DNA from: Acidimicrobiia bacterium
GTDB taxonomy: Bacteria; Actinomycetota; Acidimicrobiia; Spongiisociales; ZC4RG35
Reading direction: 5' to 3'
DNA length: 64,000 nucleotides
Assembly (NCBI GenBank): GCA_028284765.1
Contig: JANQRA010000006.1
Coordinates: forward strand, 53,514 to 117,513
Part shown: positions 60,208 through 64,000 of the stretch, piece by piece
Position numbering within the stretch: the stretch's first letter is position 1
How the letters are laid out: the number at the start of each line of letters is the position of its first letter
The notes under the pieces: model-generated
The model's input: only the letters and a program-made list of their open reading frames with translations
Databases searched by the model: none
Told to the model about the DNA's origin: nothing
Position numbers and translations under genes: made by a program

Positions 60208-61690
60208 CGACGGCCTCATAGATCTTGCGGTTGGGTAGTCGAATTGCAGCGACCAGGGCCACGAGGGTTATGGGCACCGAGACTGCAAATACAAAGGTGA
60301 CGCTGGCGGAGGCTGCTTCACGGACCGCCGTCTGGAGCGACTCCGTTAATCCGTCGACTAGAGCTGGCGTCTCGATGATCGCGTCCGGGTCGAGTCCGGC
60401 TGATGTCAGATCGAGTTTCGACAGCTCGACGGTCAGTCGAACTGTGAGTAGCGATCCGAGCGCCGCCACGCCCAGCACGCCACCGAAAGAGCGAAACAGC
60501 TGCGCCATAGATGTAGCGGTTCCGATCTGGGTATCCGGGACAGTCGTTTGCATCGCCAAGACCACCACTTGCATGATCATCGAAACGCCGAGCCCACCAA
60601 TAACGAGATAGAGACCGAGTACGACGAATGAAGTCGAGGAGCTCATAGTTGAGAGCAGAAGAAAGCTTGTCACTATCAAAGCCGTGCCGGCGATCGGGAA
60701 GATCCTGTAGCGCCCATTGCGTGCGATAGCTCGGCCGACCAAGACGGAACCAACCATGAACGCAAGCATGAGGGGGAGAGTGGCGAGGCCGGAAGCGGTC
60801 GCGCTCTCTCCAAGACCGAGCTGAACGTAGACCGGGATGAAAACGATGAATCCGAAGATGGTCGATCCGGTGACGAGAGCGACGACCATCCCGGCGGTGA
60901 CCCCTCGGCGCCTGAAGAAGTGGACCGGCAGGATCCCGTCTTTCTGGTGTCTTTCGACCTCAATCAGGGCGATGCTCGAAGCCAAGAAGACCACAGCGAG
61001 CGTGAGAACGGTCGGGGAGGTCCACTCCAGCACTGATCCGGCGAGCGTTGCGATCAAAACGGAGCTCGAAAGTGCAACGGCCAGCAGAAACGATCCAAGA
61101 ACATCAGGGTTCACGTCCGCTCGTTGCCTGAGGTTGGGTATGAATGCGAACGTCGCGGCCATACCGGCCAAGCCAACCAGAGATGCGAACAGGAAGACCC
61201 ATTGCCATCCGATGTTGTCGGCGATGACCCCTCCTGCAAGGGGTCCGGTGATGCTGCCGATCGCGAATAGCGCGGCAATCCATCCCAGATACTTGGAACG
61301 GCGTTCAGCCGGGACCATGTCACCAACGATCGTTTGAGCAAGCACCATGAATCCGCCCGCGCCAGCCCCTTGGATTGCCCGAGCAAAGATCAGTCCGCTC
61401 ATCGTCGCCGCAGTGGAAGCGAGCAGACCACCAACCACAAAAAGGAGTTGAGCGAGGAGGAGAAGCGGTTTACGGCCGATCGCATCCGACCATCGGCCGT
61501 ATAGGGGCAAGGCGATTGTTGAAGTCAACATGTAGATGCTGACAACCAGCGGCAATTGGTCGAGACCACCTAGATCCCCGACAATGACTGGGAGAGCAGT
61601 CGCAACCATCGTCCCGTCGAGTGAGGCGACGATGATGCCAAGGACAAGGGCGGCCATTGCTCGCCTGAGGGTCTTTCGCTCGTCAGTCAT
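60200..61690 (-). CDS. MFS transporter, EmrB/QacA (DHA2) type, inside ABC operon
   Basis: 496 residues, about fourteen helices, with the SLDGTMVATALPVI motif of helix 1, the LYGRWSDAIGRKP motif A and RAIQGAGAGGFMVLAQTIVGD motif C. Drug/proton antiporters of this group usually export toxic compounds. Its insertion between the permeases and ATPases of the ABC system suggests export of an intermediate or by-product, or alternative uptake, by inference. Its start overlaps the RidA stop by eight bases. Confidence 0.92.
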   Translation of the reverse strand: MTDERKTLRRAMAALVLGIIVASLDGTMVATALPVIVGDLGGLDQLPLVVSIYMLTSTIALPLYGRWSDAIGRKPLLLLAQLLFVVGGLLASTAATMSGLIFARAIQGAGAGGFMVLAQTIVGDMVPAERRSKYLGWIAALFAIGSITGPLAGGVIADNIGWQWVFLFASLVGLAGMAATFAFIPNLRQRADVNPDVLGSFLLAVALSSSVLIATLAGSVLEWTSPTVLTLAVVFLASSIALIEVERHQKDGILPVHFFRRRGVTAGMVVALVTGSTIFGFIVFIPVYVQLGLGESATASGLATLPLMLAFMVGSVLVGRAIARNGRYRIFPIAGTALIVTSFLLLSTMSSSTSFVVLGLYLVIGGLGVSMIMQVVVLAMQTTVPDTQIGTATSMAQLFRSFGGVLGVAALGSLLTVRLTVELSKLDLTSAGLDPDAIIETPALVDGLTESLQTAVREAASASVTFVFAVSVPITLVALVAAIRLPNRKIYEAVDA

Positions 61691-62069
61691 CGGGCACGAC
61701 AGCCTCGGCTTCGATTTCGATGAGGAGGTCCGGATGAACCAGGGCGGAGACCTCGACGAGGCTTGCTGCAGGAGGGTGTTCGGCGAAGACCTCGCGGTGG
61801 GCTTCGCTCAACTCCGGGGTTCGCGTGATGTCGGTCACAAACATCCGTGTCGCGGTGATGTGAGCGACATCGCCTCCCAGCTGATTGACCGCATCGACAA
61901 TTACCTCGAGGCAGCGAGCCGTCTGTGCCTTCATGTCACCCACACCAGCGATAGAGCCGTCGTCCAGAAACGGGGCCGTAGCCGCCACCCAAATGTGATT
62001 GCCCGAACGAACAGCCCGGCAATAGCCAGCCTTCTCCTCAAAGGGTGAGCCAGACCAGACCCGTTCCAT
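61683..62069 (-). CDS. RidA/YjgF/UK114 family protein
   Basis: 128 residues: AGYCRAVRSGNHIWVAATAP at the N-terminus and, in the final third, TATRMFVTDITR and the terminal EIEAEAVV. RidA hydrolyses reactive enamines and imines released by PLP enzymes; paralogues act as aminomuconate or 2-aminoacrylate deaminases. The arginine of family type is present in TATRMFV. Start at 62069 lies one base after the DppC-like stop; the ABC operon thus includes an imine-handling enzyme. Confidence 0.9.
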   Translation of the reverse strand: MERVWSGSPFEEKAGYCRAVRSGNHIWVAATAPFLDDGSIAGVGDMKAQTARCLEVIVDAVNQLGGDVAHITATRMFVTDITRTPELSEAHREVFAEHPPAASLVEVSALVHPDLLIEIEAEAVVPDD

Positions 62070-62070
62070 A

Positions 62071-62946
62071 TCAGCCCTCCGCCTTTTCTTTGTTCTTGAC
62101 TCGCGCCCTTGTTGTGGGATCGAGCGAGTCTCGGAGCCCATCTCCGAGGAAGTTGAACGCAAGGACTGTCAAGGCGATGGCTGCGCCGGCGAAAGCGAGA
62201 ATCCACCATCCCGAGCGGAGGTAGTCGCGAGAGTCTCCGACCATTCCTCCCCAACTCGGGTACTGCGGTGGGATTCCCAATCCAAGGAAGCTCAGCCCGG
62301 ACTCGAGGAGCAGCATCCGCGCGATCCCAAACGAGCTGAGAACAATGATCTCAGATGCGAGGTTGGGCAGTACGTCCTTGAACATGATTCGAATCGGTCC
62401 CGCGCCGAGAGCCCGGGCAGCTTCCACGTACTCTGTGTTGGCGATCGACAAGGTCGATCCCCGCACGATTCGGGCGTACTGAGCCCAACCCGTGATGCCG
62501 ATCACGAGGATCAGTGGAACCAGTCCGGTACCGACCACGCCGACCACCGCGATGAGCAAGATGATCACTGGAAACGCGAGTTGGACGTCGACCAGCCTCA
62601 TGATCACAGAGTCGGTTCGCCCGCCTGCATAGCCGGCAAGAACCCCGGCGGATATACCGATGATCGCTGATATTGCGATGGCCGAGGTCGCTATGAGCAT
62701 TGAGAACCTGCTGCCATAAACGACACGGCTGAACACGTCTCGCCCGATGTTGTCCGTACCCAACAAATACGCTGGGTCTCCGCCCTCTAACCAGGATGGG
62801 GGAATCAATCGCTTGACCAGGTCCGAGGCGGCCGGATCGTGCGGTAGCCAGTCAACGGGCCAGAACGCCGCCGCTGTGACCAACAGGAGAATGACGACCG
62901 AGATCAGGTTGGTGGGTCTACGCAGGAATCGAAGGACGGCCGTCAC
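62071..62946 (-). CDS. Peptide-type ABC permease (DppC)
   Basis: 291 residues from GTG 62946. Six-helix permease with the DppC signature WLPHDPAASDLV, TDNIGRDVFSRVVYGSRFS and the EAA loop EAARALGAGPIRIMFKDVLPN. C-terminal LGDGLRDSLDPTTRARVK. It overlaps the DppB stop by four bases (GTGA). Confidence 0.93.
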   Translation of the reverse strand: MTAVLRFLRRPTNLISVVILLLVTAAAFWPVDWLPHDPAASDLVKRLIPPSWLEGGDPAYLLGTDNIGRDVFSRVVYGSRFSMLIATSAIAISAIIGISAGVLAGYAGGRTDSVIMRLVDVQLAFPVIILLIAVVGVVGTGLVPLILVIGITGWAQYARIVRGSTLSIANTEYVEAARALGAGPIRIMFKDVLPNLASEIIVLSSFGIARMLLLESGLSFLGLGIPPQYPSWGGMVGDSRDYLRSGWWILAFAGAAIALTVLAFNFLGDGLRDSLDPTTRARVKNKEKAEG

Positions 62947-63881
62947 CCCTTGGTCCCTTCGTAGAGATCAATCCTGGGGTCCATCCATGTGTACAGCAGG
63001 TCGACGATCAGGTTGACGAAAACAAAAACGACGGCAGTCAGCATCACAACTGCCTGGACCACAGGGAAGTCACGTTGCAGAACCGAGGTGACGGCGAGTC
63101 TCCCAATGCCGGGCCAGCCGAACACGACTTCCGTGATGACGGCTCCGCCGAGTAGTGCGCCCACCTGGAGACCGATGACCGTTATCACCGGAATCAGAGC
63201 GTTGCGAAGCACATGCCGTGTCATCACCCGTCGTTCGCTTATTCCCTTGGATCTTGCCGTTCTGACGTAGTCGCGGCTCATCACATCGAGCACGCTCGAT
63301 CGGGTGAATCGGGCGATTATGGCGATCATGAAAGGGGCAAGGGTCAAGGCCGGCAGGAGCAAATGCCTGAGGGATCCAGGTTCTCGCCCGCCTGTCGGGA
63401 TCCAGTCGACGTTTATCCCCAAGAAGACCAGGAGTAGAAGCCCCGTGTAGAACGGCGGCATCGCCTGGCCTATGAACGCCCCAAATTGGACCACCCCATC
63501 GGTTGCCGTTCCGTGTCGCATCGCCGATATGACACCCGCCGGCAGTCCTACGACGAGTGCAAGTGCCAGTGAGGCGGCCGCCAACTCGAGTGTGGCGGGC
63601 ACCCGTTCCATCACGATCTCGAGAGCGGGCTGTCGATAGCGGAAGCTCTCACCGAAATCCCCTTGCAGCACCCCGCCGACGAACGAGAGGTATTGGACTG
63701 GCAGCGGCTCGTTGAGCCCGAGTTGCTCCCGCAGGTTCTCGCGCTGCTCCTCGGTTGCATCCAATGGAAGAAGAAGAGTCGTGGGGTCTCCGCTGAGGCG
63801 GGTCACGCTGAAGGTGACGATCGAAATCAGGATCAACACCGGGATGATCTGTAGGAACCGACGTAGGAAGGCGCCTCTCAT
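62943..63881 (-). CDS. Peptide-type ABC permease (DppB)
   Basis: 312 residues. N-terminal helix (LRRFLQIIPVLILISIVTFS) and the DppB-typical LNEPLPVQYLSFVGGVLQGD, TGGREPGSLRHLLLPALTLA, and EAA loop TARSKGISERRVMTRHVLRN. ATG overlaps the upstream stop by four bases. First permease of the operon; the substrate-binding protein is probably encoded upstream beyond the window. Confidence 0.93.
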   Translation of the reverse strand: MRGAFLRRFLQIIPVLILISIVTFSVTRLSGDPTTLLLPLDATEEQRENLREQLGLNEPLPVQYLSFVGGVLQGDFGESFRYRQPALEIVMERVPATLELAAASLALALVVGLPAGVISAMRHGTATDGVVQFGAFIGQAMPPFYTGLLLLVFLGINVDWIPTGGREPGSLRHLLLPALTLAPFMIAIIARFTRSSVLDVMSRDYVRTARSKGISERRVMTRHVLRNALIPVITVIGLQVGALLGGAVITEVVFGWPGIGRLAVTSVLQRDFPVVQAVVMLTAVVFVFVNLIVDLLYTWMDPRIDLYEGTKG

Positions 63882-64000
63882 GAGTCCACTTTGGTCGCTT
63901 TCTCGATGTGTTGGGCCATTTGGTTGAGGAGGTCTTTGTGGGTCCAGGGGATCCAGTAGTGGCCTTGTTTGGGTCCTCCGTAGGTGAAGGATCCTTGGTA
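63878..64000 (-). CDS. C-terminal fragment of gene upstream of DppB (partial)
   Basis: The minus-strand frame gives the last 40 residues of a protein (ending HIEKATKVDS) whose stop overlaps the DppB start (ATGA). By position it could be the ABC substrate-binding protein or an enzyme of the same operon. Its codons use more AAA and CAA than the neighbours (KQGHYWIPWTHKDLLNQ), a small hint of different origin. No family can be assigned from 40 residues. Confidence 0.6.
   Translation of the reverse strand, partial: YQGSFTYGGPKQGHYWIPWTHKDLLNQMAQHIEKATKVDS

Noticed and set aside
1..64000. tRNA, rRNA, CRISPR or insertion-sequence elements
   Set aside because: No tRNA-like T-loop with matching acceptor stem, spaced direct repeats, transposase or terminal inverted repeats were seen by eye; a covariance-model scan would settle the RNA part.

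Overview
The window is about 64 kb of gene-dense, moderately GC-rich bacterial DNA with no rRNA, tRNA, CRISPR array, transposase or integrase that I can see. Several features point to an actinobacterium, probably of the Acidimicrobiia type: luciferase-like (F420-type) oxidoreductases, a DUF2510 protein, lipoproteins with long threonine-rich linkers, an SLH-repeat cell-wall protein of the style common in that group, frequent GTG/TTG starts, and many apparently leaderless genes in which a TAnnnT -10 box lies 6-7 bases before the start codon. The organism assignment is inference. Intergenic gaps are all shorter than 300 bases.

Layout. 1-5.5 kb: the end of a dihydropyrimidinase, an SLH/M23 peptidase, two luciferase-like oxidoreductases and a lipoprotein. 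5.5-13.5 kb: a four-gene operon of two FtsX-type permeases and two ATPases. 13.5-20.4 kb: small membrane proteins, a membrane-anchored HExxH protein, a VOC/HTH/SRPBCC operon behind a palindromic operator, an MFS transporter and a Thr-rich lipoprotein. 20.4-24.9 kb: Lon protease and an OmpR-type two-component operon. 25-30.3 kb: pirin, a proline-iminopeptidase-like hydrolase, VOC, DUF2510 and a PLP decarboxylase. 30.3-33.5 kb: a TetR-controlled operon whose central gene fuses an alpha/beta hydrolase to a GT-B glycosyltransferase. 33.6-38.8 kb: a NarL-type two-component system with its own FtsX-type ABC transporter, closed by a strong hairpin. 38.9-44 kb: small unknown genes, an AraC regulator, glucose-6-phosphate dehydrogenase behind a tiny leader ORF, and a frameshifted Gfo/Idh/MocA oxidoreductase. 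44-50.5 kb: a giant cyclase-domain/ATPase/TPR protein, a membrane protein, an aldo/keto reductase and a TIGR01777 epimerase. 50.6-52.7 kb: a sulfur operon (SQR-like flavoprotein, TusE/DsrC-like, DsrE-like). 52.8-64 kb: one long minus-strand run of ten genes plus a partial one, combining peptide-type ABC transporter parts, RidA, MFS, aminotransferase, 2-aminobenzoate-CoA-ligase-like enzyme, cyclase-family hydrolase and a TPP enzyme; it looks like an uptake-and-catabolism operon.

The items I think most deserve follow-up are the hydrolase-glycosyltransferase fusion with its promoter/operator, the two complementary half-active cyclase domains in the 1269-residue protein, the sulfur-trafficking operon with a one-cysteine DsrC homologue, and the large catabolic operon.
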